From Oasisia sp. SBJ-2009 (Eukaryota; Annelida; Polychaeta; Sabellida; Siboglinidae), in assembly GCA_964017155.1 (NCBI GenBank), contig OZ024858.1, forward strand, positions 20,728,657-20,792,656: a stretch of DNA of 64,000 nucleotides, written 5' to 3'. The position numbers and the translations under genes are program-made. This document shows, in pieces, positions 48,701-62,433 of the stretch. A model generated the notes under the pieces. The model was given only the letters and a program-made list of their open reading frames with translations, had not been told where the DNA came from and did not search any database. Position 1 is the stretch's first letter. Each line of letters opens with the position of its first letter.

Positions 48701-51700
48701 CTGTCGACTCGGTAATAGTATGTGACTGGTGCAAAAGTTTGCATGCAGAAATCATAAGTATTATAAAGAAGTCTTGTGATGAACATTGTACAGGCCATTG
48801 TTTAGAGACCTGTTCAAGAGACTTCATGTTTGGTACTGTTCAAGAGACTTCATGTTTGGTGCTGTTCAAGAGACTTCTTGTTTGGTACTGTACAAGAGAC
48901 TTCATGTTTGGTACTGTTTAAGAGACTTCATGTTTGGTACTGTTTAAGAGACTTCATGTTTGGTACTGTTTAAGAGACTTCATGTTTGGTACTGTTCAAG
49001 AGACTTCATGTTTGGTACTGTTCAAGAGACTTCATGTTTGGTACTGTTTAAGAGACTTCATGTTTGGTACTGTTCAAGAGACTTCATGTTTGGTACTGTT
49101 CAAGAGACTTCATGTTTGGTACTGTTCAAGAGACTTCATGTTTGGTACTGTTTAAGAGACTTCATGTTTGGCAAAACTTGCAGCAATACCAATGTTTTTC
49201 ATGTACAGACACACACTGTTTAGTTCACCCACAGGACTGGAAAAAACGACCTAAATAGCCAGGTGACCCTAATAACAAGACTTGTTCTATACTTCACTGT
49301 ATATAATGTGGGGCAGCCATAAGGTGTCCTTAATAGCAGGGTGTCCTTAACTGCAAGATAGTTATACTGAGGTAGACATAAATTTCAGCCAGTGAAACAG
49401 GCAAGTAAATCGATCACAATTCTTGACAACCGTTGTCTCATCCTCCCCACAGGTGGCGCTACTGTGCGGTCCCCCGGGGCTCGGCAAGACGACTCTCGCC
49501 CACGTAGTTGCGAGACACGCAGGATACAACGTGGTCGAGATGAACGCCAGGTGGGTGTGACCCCTTGACCTGGGCACTTAGTTAAATGCCGCATCGAGTA
49601 TAAAATACTTCTCCATGTGTACCGATGTCTGAATGGGACGGCTCCCGTGTATCTGGCAAACCTGCTAAAGAGACAGAGTCCAGGACGCACGCGTTCATCT
49701 GATCAACATTTGCTCAATATTCCGCGTACGAAGCTGGCCAGTTTTGGTGACCGGTCTTTTCGTGTGGTGGGACCTCGCCTATGGAATGCACTGCCCATTG
49801 ATATCAAGTGCTGCGGAACTTTGTCGGCATTCAGAAAGGCACTAAAAACGCACATTTTCAAAGCGTATTACTGCTGGTATTTTAAATATTCAATGACATT
49901 TTAGAAAAATGATTTCAAATATTTCATCTTATCTTATTTTTATACATATATATTGACATTTATGAATGCCATCGTTTAGAATGTGTTTTGCATGTAAATA
50001 GAGTATTAATTAGTTTTATTTATTTATTTATTTTATTCATCGTCGTTAATTCTATTTAATATTTAATTAACAGTTTTATTATGAATAATTTAACATTTCT
50101 AATATTTTTTCTTCTGAAAGTTAATTTTACAATTGTATTTATTATTATTAATATTACTTTTAACACATAATAAATAGCTTTATATTCTATTGTTCAGCGC
50201 TTTGAGCATATTTGGAAATTGCGCTTTATAAATAATAAATATTATTATTATTAAACTACACTTATCACTTCTTCATTCTATGGATATGAGTTCAAATAAA
50301 CACAAAGACAAACACCATCCATTCTCCAGTATGAATGTTGTTTTATCTATGATAAGGAAACAAATTTGCTGGAAGTAATTATTTGAAAAAACTTCTATGA
50401 CAGGTTTTGTTGATACATAAAAGAAGATTATTTCACAAGAAAGAAAATGTATTCATAACATTTTTAGAAAATGTACCCCTGGATGATTGGACATAGTATG
50501 ATAATGTTCATATCACTTTTGTGATAAATCATGAAAATAAAGCTGTTTTCTGTATTCTCTGAATTTAACTAGTAAACCACGACAAACCACGTAATTCTGC
50601 GATCAAATAGCAAATGCTGTTTGTTAACCAAATGGTGCTGTTTCAAAAATCTACCATCGGCAAACTCAGAATTCAGTTATCTGTTTAGTCATATATTTGG
50701 TCATGTTGTCCATTGTCCATCATGACCTGATGTCATGAGTGTGGGGTTAATATCTCCCCTCTGTCCACCCCACAGTGATGACCGAAGTGTCGACGCCTTC
50801 AGACAGAAGATCGAGGCGGCCACTCAGATGAAGGCTGTCCTTAGTGCTGACCGCCGGCCAAACTGCCTCGTCATAGATGAGATAGACGGCGCTCCTCAGG
50901 TGAAATTACCTACTTACTTATCTGTGTTTAGAAAGTCTTTAAAGACATCTTTTTATTAGACATTTTAATCAATTCAAATTGTTGTGAACTGACGGACACT
51001 GCTTTCAAATTTCTTTTTAGTGCCATACACGTTTTAATCAGTGTTTATGTTTCAGATTAATGTATAGATAATTTACATACACAGATTTAGTAAATGTTTT
51101 AATTTTATATTAATTTCTATAATTTACAGAGGTTTAGTACATCACATCTTTAAAACAGTGTTTAATTAATTTTAAATTGATTTATATAATTTACATACAA
51201 AGGTTTACTAGTGTACATCTTAAACCAAAATTTTATTTGATTTATATTATATAATTTACATTTGTATTTATTGATACATTTATTATATGTCTTGTACAGC
51301 GCATTGATCCGCCATGCGGGAATTAGCGCGATAGAAAAACAGTTTTATTATATGATATTATTATTACTGGGACCTACTTGCTCTCTGGAGCCATTAACCT
51401 TGGTCTCCCATTTTTTTTTTTTTGACGCATTTCCTTGATTTATCATCTGATGGAGTCCGTCTGCTATCTTTCATGTAGAGATGGAGTAATCGTACTCGTG
51501 TACTCGTACTCGAGTACGAGTACTTTTGGAGTACTCGTACTCGTACTCGAGTACGAAGCAAAGTAATCGTACTCGTACTCGAGTACATTACCAAAGTAAT
51601 CGTACTCACGATTACTTCTCACGATTACATTTTTTTCATATGAACAGTTGCAAGCAAATATATTAGACAGATAAAATGACAATATTAGAAGTAATCTAAT

Positions 51701-54700
51701 AAATGTAATATTAATTGAGCTATTAATTTTCTATTACTGTTAAGCATTTCAGTTAAATAAATATTCAGTCACATTTCCCTAATTAAAACCTTCTCTCCCC
51801 AGAGAAGCCACATCTCCTGACCCTGCTGCTTACTGTAGTACTGGTAGTATAAAGTTATATTGCCACAGTCCCTGGGAAGCCCTGCAGTAGATAAGCATCC
51901 CCTAACATCTTGCTTTGTAATTTTAGACTCCACCCCACCTGTACTGTTTGCTCTGTCAGTATGGTGTGAATGACTGGTCATGGTTCCTAGGTATCCAAAT
52001 CCTGACTGGGTCTGGGCAGTTCGCTGCTAAATCCCTGTCTATTGAGTTTAATTAAGTGCAAACTGTAAACCTGCCTACAGAGGTAAAAGCCAAAATATGT
52101 TGTCTGTTATGTTAAGCCAGGAGGTCTGTAATAACATGCCTATGTTGTCTTCAGAAGAGACACTACTAATCACTGGTAGGATCTTGTGAGGAAGTGTGAC
52201 AGTTCACCTTCAAATTCAGCCAGGAAACCAGAATAGCTAGAACAAAGGGTCAGGTGCTAATCCATCCTCTGGCAAAAGTTGTGGTCAGTGCAGGGCCATG
52301 GGGGACATATGCTGTTAAGTGTCTTCATCAGTAGTTTGCACTGTTGGGTGAAGTTGCAGTGATGGTAATCAGTTTGGCAGGCATTATATGTGACAGTGAA
52401 AACAAAATGTTGATACTGACAATGTATTTGAAAAAGTATTTGAATTCAAATACAAATATTTTACAAAAGTATTTAATTACTATCAAATACAAATGTATTT
52501 GAACCCATGTCTTATATACTACATATTTGAATTGGATACTCTTTTAAATATGACCCCCCTGGAGTTGAAATGTTGTTGTAATGTATTTGATGATGTGTTT
52601 TTGACATTTAAAATAAACAGAGGACATTTTCAATTCTTAAATGCATCATATTTGTATTTGATTCAGAAACCATACCAACCTGCCCAAAAAATCATCTGAT
52701 TATTAATAATAATAACACCTGGATAGTGGATAGCAGTAATCAGTTAGAACACTAGATAGTGACACAGCAACAGAACAAGAATGACACCTAGGGATTCTGT
52801 GAAAGATCGTCTTTATGTTAGAAACAGGATATTCAATAAAGTAATCGTGAAAGTAATCATGATTACATTCTAATGTAATCGTACTCGTACTCGAGTACAT
52901 TGTAAAGTAATCGTACTCGTACTCGAGTACATTTGTTTTCTGAGTACTCGTACTTGTACTCGTACTCATGCATGTTCAAAGTAATCATACTCGTACTCGA
53001 GTACATTTGTACTGTACTCACTCCATCTCTGCTTTCATTTGTTTCTCAAGTTCACTGAAGTTGCATATTTTAACGGGAAATGGTTACTACCGGGGGGGGG
53101 GTAGCCCTTTACCCCACCCCCCTCTTTCACATCTGCACTGGGAGAGTTGTGTGTGTGTGTGCTCATCGATATATTACATTAGAAAAACTAATGTTGTACA
53201 TCATTTTGTAATATTGTTATTTTAATTTCAAAAGTATGTGAATTCCACAAAGGTGATTTTAAATATGCTAATCATCTTATAACTTAAACATGTCAAATGC
53301 TATGCGGATGTTTTGCTCAGAATAATACGTATAGTAACAAAGTCTGGGTTAGTTGATGTCTCAGAACAAAACTCGTTCAAAACACCCCAATACAAAGCTG
53401 TGTGAACAATCCCACAATGCACTGCAGATACTCTACTGACGGAAGAATCCAGCGACGCAAGGTACATAAGTGACCCGAGACTGACCCGTCCAGTCATTTA
53501 CAGGTGTTTGGAGTGTAAAAGGTTAACACCTTGTCTGTCCACAGCCGGCCATCAACCTGCTGCTGTCGGTCATCTCGGCCACCCCACACTCCAGTGTTTG
53601 GAGTGTAAAGGGTTAACACATTGTCTGTCCACAGCCGGCCATCAACCTGCTGCTGTCGGTCATCTCGGCCATCCCACACTCCAGTGTTTGGAGTGTAAAG
53701 GGTTAACACATTGTCTGTCCACAGCCGGCCATCAACCTGCTGCTGTCGGTCATCTCGGCCACCCCACACTCCAGTGTTTGGAGTGTAAAGGGTTAACACA
53801 TTGTCTGTCCACAGCCGGCCATCAACTTGTTGCTGTCGGTCATCTCGGCCACCCCAGACTCCAGTGTTTGGAGTGTAAAGGGTTAACACATTGTCTGTCC
53901 ACAGCCGGCCATCAACCTGCTGCTGTCGGTCATCTCGGCCACCCCACACTCCAGTGTTTGGAGTGTAAAGGGTTAACACATTGTCTGTCCACAGCCGGCC
54001 ATCAACTTGTTGCTGTCGGTCATCTCGGCCACCCCAGACTCCAGTGTTTGGAGTGTAAAGGGTTAACACATTGTCTGTCCACAGCCGGCCATCAACCTGC
54101 TGCTGTCGGTCATCTCGGCCACCCCAGACTCCAGTGTTTGGAGTGTAAAGGGTTAACACATTGTCTGTCCACAGCCGGCCATCAACCTGCTGCTGTCGGT
54201 CATCTCGGCCACCCCAGACTCCAGTGTTTGGAGTGTAAAGGGTTAACACATTGTCTGTCCACAGCCGGCCATCAACTTGCTGTTGTCGGTCATCTCGGCC
54301 ACCCCAGACTCCAGTGTTTGGAGTGTAAAGGGTTAACACATTGTCTGTCCACAGCCGGCCATCAACCTGCTGCTGTCGGTCATCTCGGCCACCCCAGACT
54401 CCAGTGTTTGGAGTGTAAAGGGTTAACACATTGTCTGTCCACAGCCGGCCATCAACCTGCTGCTGTCGGTCATCTCGGCCACCCCAGACTCCAGTGTTTG
54501 GAGTGTAAAGGGTTAACACATTGTCTGTCCACAGCCGGCCATCAACCTGCTGCTGTCGGTCATCTCGGCCACCCCAGACTCCAGTGTTTGGAGTGTAAAG
54601 GGTTAACACATTGTCTGTCCACAGCCGGCCATCAACCTGCTGCTGTCGGTCATCTCGGCCACCCCAGACTCCAGTGTTTGGAGTGTAAAGGGTTAACACA

Positions 54701-55934
54701 TTGTCTGTCCACAGCCGGCCATCAACCTGCTGCTGTCGGTCATCTCGGCCACCCCAGACTCCAGTGTTTGGAGTGTAAAGGGTTAACACATTGTCTGTCC
54801 ACAGCCGGCCATCAACCTGCTGCTGTCGGTCATCTCGGCCACCCCAGACTCCAGTGTTTGGAGTGTAAAGGGTTAACACATTGTCTGTCCACAGCCGGCC
54901 ATCAACCTGCTGCTGTCGGTCATCTCGGCCACCCCAGACTCCAGTGTTTGGAGTGTAAAGGGTTAACACATTGTCTGTCCACAGCCGGCCATCAACCTGC
55001 TGCTGTCGGTCATCTCGGCCACCCCAGACTCCAGTGTTTGGAGTGTAAAGGGTTAACACATTGTCTGTCCACAGCCGGCCATCAACCTGCTGCTGTCGGT
55101 CATCTCGGCCACCCCAGACTCCAGTGTTTGGAGTGTAAAGGGTTAACACATTGTCTGTCCACAGCCGGCCATCAACCTGCTGCTGTCGGTCATCTCGGCC
55201 ACCCCAGACTCCAGTGTTTGGAGTGTAAAGGGTTAACACATTGTCTGTCCACAGCCGGCCATCAACCTGCTGCTGTCGGTCATCTCGGCCACCCCAGACT
55301 CCAGTGTTTGGAGTGTAAAGGGTTAACACATTGTCTGTCCACAGCCGGCCATCAACCTGCTGCTGTCGGTCATCTCGGCCACCCCAGACTCCAGTGTTTG
55401 GAGTGTAAAGGGTTAACACATTGTCTGTCCACAGCCGGCCATCAACCTGCTGCTGTCGGTCATCTCGGCCACCCCAGACTCCAGTGTTTGGAGTGTAAAG
55501 GGTTAACACATTGTCTGTCCACAGCCGGCCATCAACCTGCTGCTGTCGGTCATCTCGGCCACCCCAGACTCCAGTGTTTGGAGTGTAAAGGGTTAACACA
55601 TTGTCTGTCCACAGCCGGCCATCAACCTGCTGCTGTCGGTCATCTCGGCCACCCCAGACTCCGGGAAGAAGAAGAAGGGCCGGGGTATGTTGCTGCGCCC
55701 CATCATCTGTATCTGCAACGACCTCTACGTGCCCGCCCTCCGACAACTGCGCCTCACGGCTTTCGTCATCAACATGCCGACCACTGCCTCCGCCTCACTG
55801 GCCGCCCGACTACTCGAGGTAGGGCATCCATGTCTTTATAAATTATTTAACTGAATATTGTAATGTTCTAATTTCTCTGTAGATCTAGTATTATTGTACT
55901 GTAAAACGCTGTAGAGCACTGTGTGATTATGGTG

Positions 55935-55982
<48 letters not shown>

Positions 55983-58900
55983 TATATATATATATATAGT
56001 ATTTTATTATTTTTATTTATTTATTATTATTTATTATTTTATTTATTTTATTGTTGTTTATTATTATTTATTATTATTTATTTATTTATTATTTATTATT
56101 TATTATTTATTATTTATTATTTATTATTTATTATTTATTATTTATTTATTATTTATTATTTATTATTTATTATTTATTTATTATTTATTATTTATTTATT
56201 ATTTATTATTTATTTATTATTATTTATTATTTATTATTTATTATTTATTATTTATTATTTATTATTTATTATTTATTATTTATTATTTATTATTTATTTA
56301 TTATTTATTATTTATTATTTATTATTTATTTATTATTTATTATTTATTATTTATTATTTATTATTTATTATTTATTATTTATTATTTATTATTTATTATT
56401 TATTATTTATTATTTATTATTTATTTATTATTTATTATTTATTATTTATTTATTATTTATTATTTATTTATTATTTATTATTTATTATTTATTATTTATT
56501 ATTTATTATTTATTATTTATTTATTATTTATTATTTATTATTTATTATTTATTATTTATTATTTATTATTTATTATTTATTATTTATTTATTATTATTTT
56601 ATTATTATTTATTATGATTGTATTGTGTTGTGTCGTCAGATTGTGAAGCTAGAGAGGCTGCGGTCGGACCTGTCGACTCTCCTGGCGCTGTGTGAGAAGG
56701 CGGACAACGACATCAGGTCCTGTCTCAACACGCTCCAGGTGAGACATGGCATGGCGCGGCCACGTGGCAGTTGTTGGGTCAATACATCAACAAGTATTAA
56801 CAGAAACTTACCATTTGCAATATTTATCTAACTATCTTAACCATATGCTAAGCTGATATTACCCAGGCGGGCACCCAGGGTACCAAAAAATTACCAGAAA
56901 ATGGTTAATTGCCCTCTGTATGGCATAAAGAGTGGCTTAACAAACTCAATAACATGAATATTCATGATTAACAAACATATTTAAGCCATTGGTAAACACT
57001 CTTCATTAAACAATGGAAAAAATAATTTTTTTCTTCAGATTTTCAGTGTATCCAATATAAAGGGGTTAATATCTAGAGTTGCCCAATAGATATCACCGGG
57101 CACCCTCCTGATTCTGATTAAGCGTGCCCCAGGCTACAAGAATCAACAGAGAAACAAACTTTATCCTACTGTTGTTTGACCATTTTCTGCAAAATCACGC
57201 CTGAAATCGTGGCATTTCCCTAACTTAAAATGGCTAGAAAGGGGTTAATTCATTCAGTGTTGATCCATATTTGATTCTGCACTATAGTATTATGTTAATA
57301 AATATCAGAGAAAGCAAACTGGGTTCATTTGATATGAGTTTTTACCATGAAAATATGGGAGTTTCCGTTTTTTTCAGAATTTGAGTGTATCCGATAGAAA
57401 AGGGTTAATATCTAGAGTTGCCCAATAGATATCACCAGGCACCGATTCTGATTAACCATGCCCCAGGCTACCAGAATCAACAGAGAAAAAAACTTTATCC
57501 GACAAAACCAGGTTCACTAAAATATAGGGCTTTGGCTACTGGACTAAATGTGATTATTTTGTTTTAGCCACTTCAGCATAATTTCTTATTGCACTCTTTC
57601 CCTCTGTTACTATTGTTCGGTTTTGTTCAGTTCATCAAAGGTCGCAGCCTCAGTCTGACGCTGCAGAATGTCCAGTCCCTGAGTGTCGGGCAGAAAGACG
57701 TACAGAAAAGCCTCTTCTTTTTGTGGCAAAACATATTCCAGATGCCGAAGCCGAAGAGGTAAGCAACTCGGTCAGTCATTTGTCTGTCATTTGTCAGTCT
57801 GCTGTCTGTCATTGGTCTGTCTTGTGTCTGTCATTGGTCAGTCTGCTGTCTGTCGTTGGTCAGTCTTGTGTCTGTCATTGGTCAGTCTTGTGTCTGTCAT
57901 TGGTCAGTCTTGTGCCTGTCATTGGTCAGTCTTGTGCCTGTCATTGGTCAGTCTGCTGTCTGTCATTGGTCAGTCTTGTGTCTGTCATTGGTCAGTCTTG
58001 TGCCTGTCATTGGTCAGTCTTGTGCCTGTCAATGGTCAGTCTGCTGTCTGTCATTGGTCAGTCTTGTGTTTGTCATTGGTCAGTCTTGTGTCTGTCAATG
58101 GTCAGTCTGCTGTCTGTCATTGGTGAGTCTTGTGTCTGTCATTGGTCAGTCTGCTCTCTGTCATTGGTCAGTCTTGTGTCTGTCATTGGTCAGTCTTGTG
58201 TCTGTCATTGGTCAGTCTTGTGTCTATCATTAGTCAGTCTTGTGTCTGTCTTTTCTCAGTCTGCTATCTGTCATTGGTCAGTCTTGTGTCTGTCATTGGT
58301 CAGTCTGCTCTCTGTCACTGGTCAGTCTTGTGTCTGTCATTGGTCAGTCTGCTGTCTGTCATTGGTCAGTCTGCTGTCTGTCATTGGTCAGTCTGCTATC
58401 TGTCATTGGTCAGTCTTGTGTGTGTCATTATCAGTCTGCTGTACAAATTACCATTATCTTCTCGCCTTTTCTTGATTTTGTATGAACTCATGGGATACCG
58501 TCACACCAATGACTCATGGTTTTTGAGCAGATGACTGCTCATTTTGAATCCAACCATATTACCTTATCAACATTTTCCAAAATCCACAAAATAAATAACC
58601 GTACCCTAAATTTGAAAATCGTCTGCCAATGGAATGTTTTCCTTTTCTCTGTGTGCCCCCCACCCCTCCCGTAACAATTGTTCATAGAGTTAGCTCGTCA
58701 TCTATTGCCATCACATTATGAAGAACGGTAGAGTTGTGCAACATTATACTGTTCAGACGACAGGTTAAAGTTCCGGGGCAGGTTTCATAAAGCCATGTAA
58801 CTTTACGCGCAATTATGCGTATGCAGTCTACTGGTCGCAGCTAACAGCCACTAGTCGATGTCGCTTGCGGCCGGTTTCATGAGATCAGTTTAGCCTTCGT

Positions 58901-61900
58901 GTGCCTAAATCGACGTAGAATTGACCTAATTAGGTCACAGTGGGGAATCCCTGCATTTGTGGTGTGTCTGGACACACTGTTTATCTTTAGCTGCCACTTT
59001 TGCCACTCGTATACCAAATGCCAACGTATGATGAATGTAACAGATATCCAGTACAAACATTAAAAATAATGTTGTTGTAATGCGTGTCGGGAGCATCAAC
59101 GATCTTGGGGAGTAAGTAAAATAATGTAAAGTTATGCCTACTAAATACATGGCGCAGCCTAAGTGCAACTATGGAGCAGACTCATGAAATGCACCTAGTG
59201 TGACTTTACGAGTTATCGCCCGCTGGGATGTCATTAAAGACGTTCCATGAAACCAGCCCCTGTTTTGCCACCATAATAATAATAATAGTTTTAATAATAA
59301 TAGTTTTATTTCACTTTGGGCAATCATACAGATTGAAATAGGTACATAAAACATGCAAAGTATGTTTGTTAAAATAGATTGAAATAATATACAATTTAAG
59401 ACATTAGCATAAATAATTTTTTTATTAAAATGTAGAGGATATATGATATGTATCTATAAAATTAATTTAAATAATTTAATACTTTAAAACATTTAAATAA
59501 ATAGATCTAAAGAATAAATTAAGGCTTTACAATATTTTACACATATCCGTATCAGCATGCACGAAAGTTTGTTAAGAGTCATTGTGAGTTCTTTTGGTTA
59601 AACAGGCACCAGTTCATGAAACAGTTGTTGGTCCTGTTGGTTTTTACTCTGGGTAAAGAATATTGAGAACAGCATTGTGTATTGTGTGTTGTAGTCCTTG
59701 GTTTTGGTTTATGCAGTTATCTTTGATTTGTGTGAAGAAATGTTCACATAACTATTATTTCTTGTTCCCGTAGGAAGCGTTACGTCAACCCACACGACCG
59801 AGTGGCTGGAGTGAATACGTCTGAGGAACTCGGCGCCTACAACAACATGTCACACACGGCAAGGTGCAACACTGGTGTCTAATATATCACCTTATATGTG
59901 ACGCAGGGTCCGTACGAGGCCTTGGAAGTGTTGAAAAGCCTTCAATTTGATTGGACCAAATTCAAGGCCTGAAATCCTTGAATATTACAAAGTAGTCTTG
60001 AAAAGTCTTGAATTTAATTGTGGTCAATAAAATTGTGTTTTGACTCAATTGTTGTGACGAATAACAGCCAGAAAAGGAAAAGGCTATGCACAAAACTAAC
60101 TTGTGTGCACATTGGGCAATGGGCATTTCATTGTGGTCGGCGCCATTGTTTTCTTAGTTGAGTAAAAACGTTAATGTTAACTATATTTACAGCGCTTAAA
60201 AGTACATATGTTGTTAAAATAGTTTTGAATTTCTTTTTCAAACAGCCTGGAAAAGTCTTGAATAGCCTTGAATTTCAAATGTCCAGGTGTGTATGGACCC
60301 TTGTGACATGTAACCAACCAGTGATGAACTTTACCTGGTCTAGCTCTCACACAGTTACACCCAGGGCCAGAATTACTCCCCAGTTGGGCGTGTGAGAGAG
60401 GCCAGGCAGGCAGTATGTACAGCAGACACAGTATCGTTGGATCCACTGGGTTCAGACTTCTGTATGAGTGTACATATGTACATTATACGTGGTATTAAGT
60501 CGCAAAATTGTTTAATGGGTGTTGTGCTTTTTCTGGATTCCACTGTCATGAGCATTCAAATGATATCTGATTTGTTGAAGTAGTTTTTAATGTATTGCTG
60601 AAATTTAAGTAAACTTTGAAAGGAAATGTTTCAAGAAACCAGGTGGTGTTGACTTGCATTTCTATTGTTTTTATAATAGTTTGTAAATATGTAACTTTTG
60701 TCAGTTTGGGATTATTTATGGAGAAAGATAAACTGGACATAGAAAGATGAGACTATAAAATATATATTTTGATATATTTTGTGTTAGAATTGGAAAATGT
60801 ATGAAGGATAGGATATTTAAGTTTGACTCAAGTAATACCGAGTTGACTGTAGCAGGTTACATATGTTGGGTTTTATCTCTTCCCATCTGGCTTGGACATT
60901 CATGTCTACCGATGCCAAGTAAACATTAAATAAAATGCAGTGGATATAACCCTAAGTTATGACAATGTATACTTGTAAAAATACTGGTACTTAGCCTCTT
61001 TTTATTACATATGGAATGTGAGGCAAAGGTCTATGATAGGTTATTAAAAATAGTTACACACATTTTCCACTCTATTGCCTTTGATAGTGTAGTACAGCTG
61101 TATTCACCAGATGGCACCACTTGTATTGTAGGTTCCACAATGTCCTGCAGATGGCGCAAGCTGCTGGTGAAAGTGACAAGGCTCTCCAGGGTCTGCACGA
61201 GCTGTATCTGGAGGCGAAAGCAAAAGACCCCAGAATGGACGCAGTGAGTGGGCGGGAGCAGCAATTGTTTCATTAACTGGTGCCTGTTCAACCAATAGAA
61301 CTCACAGTGACTCTGAACAAACTTTTGTGCATGCTGATAGGGATATGTAAAAAAAATTAAAGCCTTAATTTATTCTTTAGATCTATTTATTTTAATGTTT
61401 TCAAGCATTTATTATTTTTTAATAAGCTTAGTCAAATAATCACAGAAATTATGTTTTAATGTCTTAAATTATTTAAATTAATTTTATAGATACGTTTCAT
61501 ATATTCTCTACATTTTAATTAATTTTATATTTATGCTAATGTCTTAAATTATATAGTATTTCAATCTATTTTAACAAATATACTTTGCATGTTTTATATA
61601 CCCATTTCAATCTGTATGATTGACCAGAGAGTGAAAAATAAAAATAAAGTATGATTATTATTATTATTCTATAATCTTATGTGTTGCGGTATCTCAGCTT
61701 ATTTTTAATAATCTGTTCATTTTTGTATAAAAACAAAGATGACAAATATAATATTTTAAAGTCGAGTTATGTAATTTAAATTAATTCCAATAGTCACACA
61801 TTATCTCAAATCATCTGTTATTTAACACATTCATTAAACATATAATTGCAAAGATAGTTTTAGTTATTATGTAACTGGTTATATGATATGATATTTTACT

Positions 61901-62391
61901 CTGTTATTGCACTTTTTAACAGGTGCAGTCAGCCACGGAATGGTTGTGCTTCGCCGATCTTCTCAATCAGATCATTGGCCACTCTCAGAACTATGTATTC
62001 ATGCGCTATATGGACTTTGTTCCCGTGACCTTTCACCTGCTGTTTGCCGCAAACGCCCCACTGAAGGTCACCTACCCTCATCAACAGTACGAGGTTAGTG
62101 CTATCAAAGTTACGATGGAAAAACGCATCTTTATTCTCAATACCAATTTTTTTGGGCTGTAAATGAAGGGTTTCGAAGCGAGACACAATAGATGTGTTTT
62201 CTAGGATTATCGCGTTTGAAAAACATGCTCTTTTGTGCACTGTGTGATGGGGATTTACATGTATTTGTATAATTAATCAAATAGTATCTAAATCCAACTC
62301 GTTTTTAAACAAAAGTCTCATTCTTATGGTTATGGTGTAATGCACAAATTGTACATTGTATTAAGATTATTTTATCCAGTCAGTATGTAAA

Positions 62392-62433
<42 letters not shown>

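Noticed and set aside
48694..49258. Frames with [16 protein letters not shown] repeats
   Set aside because: Reading of the 26-bp minisatellite in intron 8.
53505..55664. CRISPR-like array
   Set aside because: Contiguous 90-bp units without unique spacers, in an animal gene.
53494..55746. 750-codon minus-strand open frame of 30-residue repeats
   Set aside because: Mirror image of the same 90-bp array; no start context, no unique coding part, and the plus strand explains the sequence.
53508..55841. 777-codon plus-strand open frame
   Set aside because: It is out of frame with CHTF18 exon 11 and exists only because the 90-bp repeat is a multiple of three without stops in that frame.
55923..56831. 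302-codon frame rich in I, L, F and Y
   Set aside because: Translation of AT and TTATTTA simple repeats; only its end overlaps real coding sequence (CHTF18 exon 12).
57683..58534. Frames of 125-250 codons with [17 protein letters not shown] repeats
   Set aside because: Three-frame reading of the 22-bp minisatellite in intron 13.
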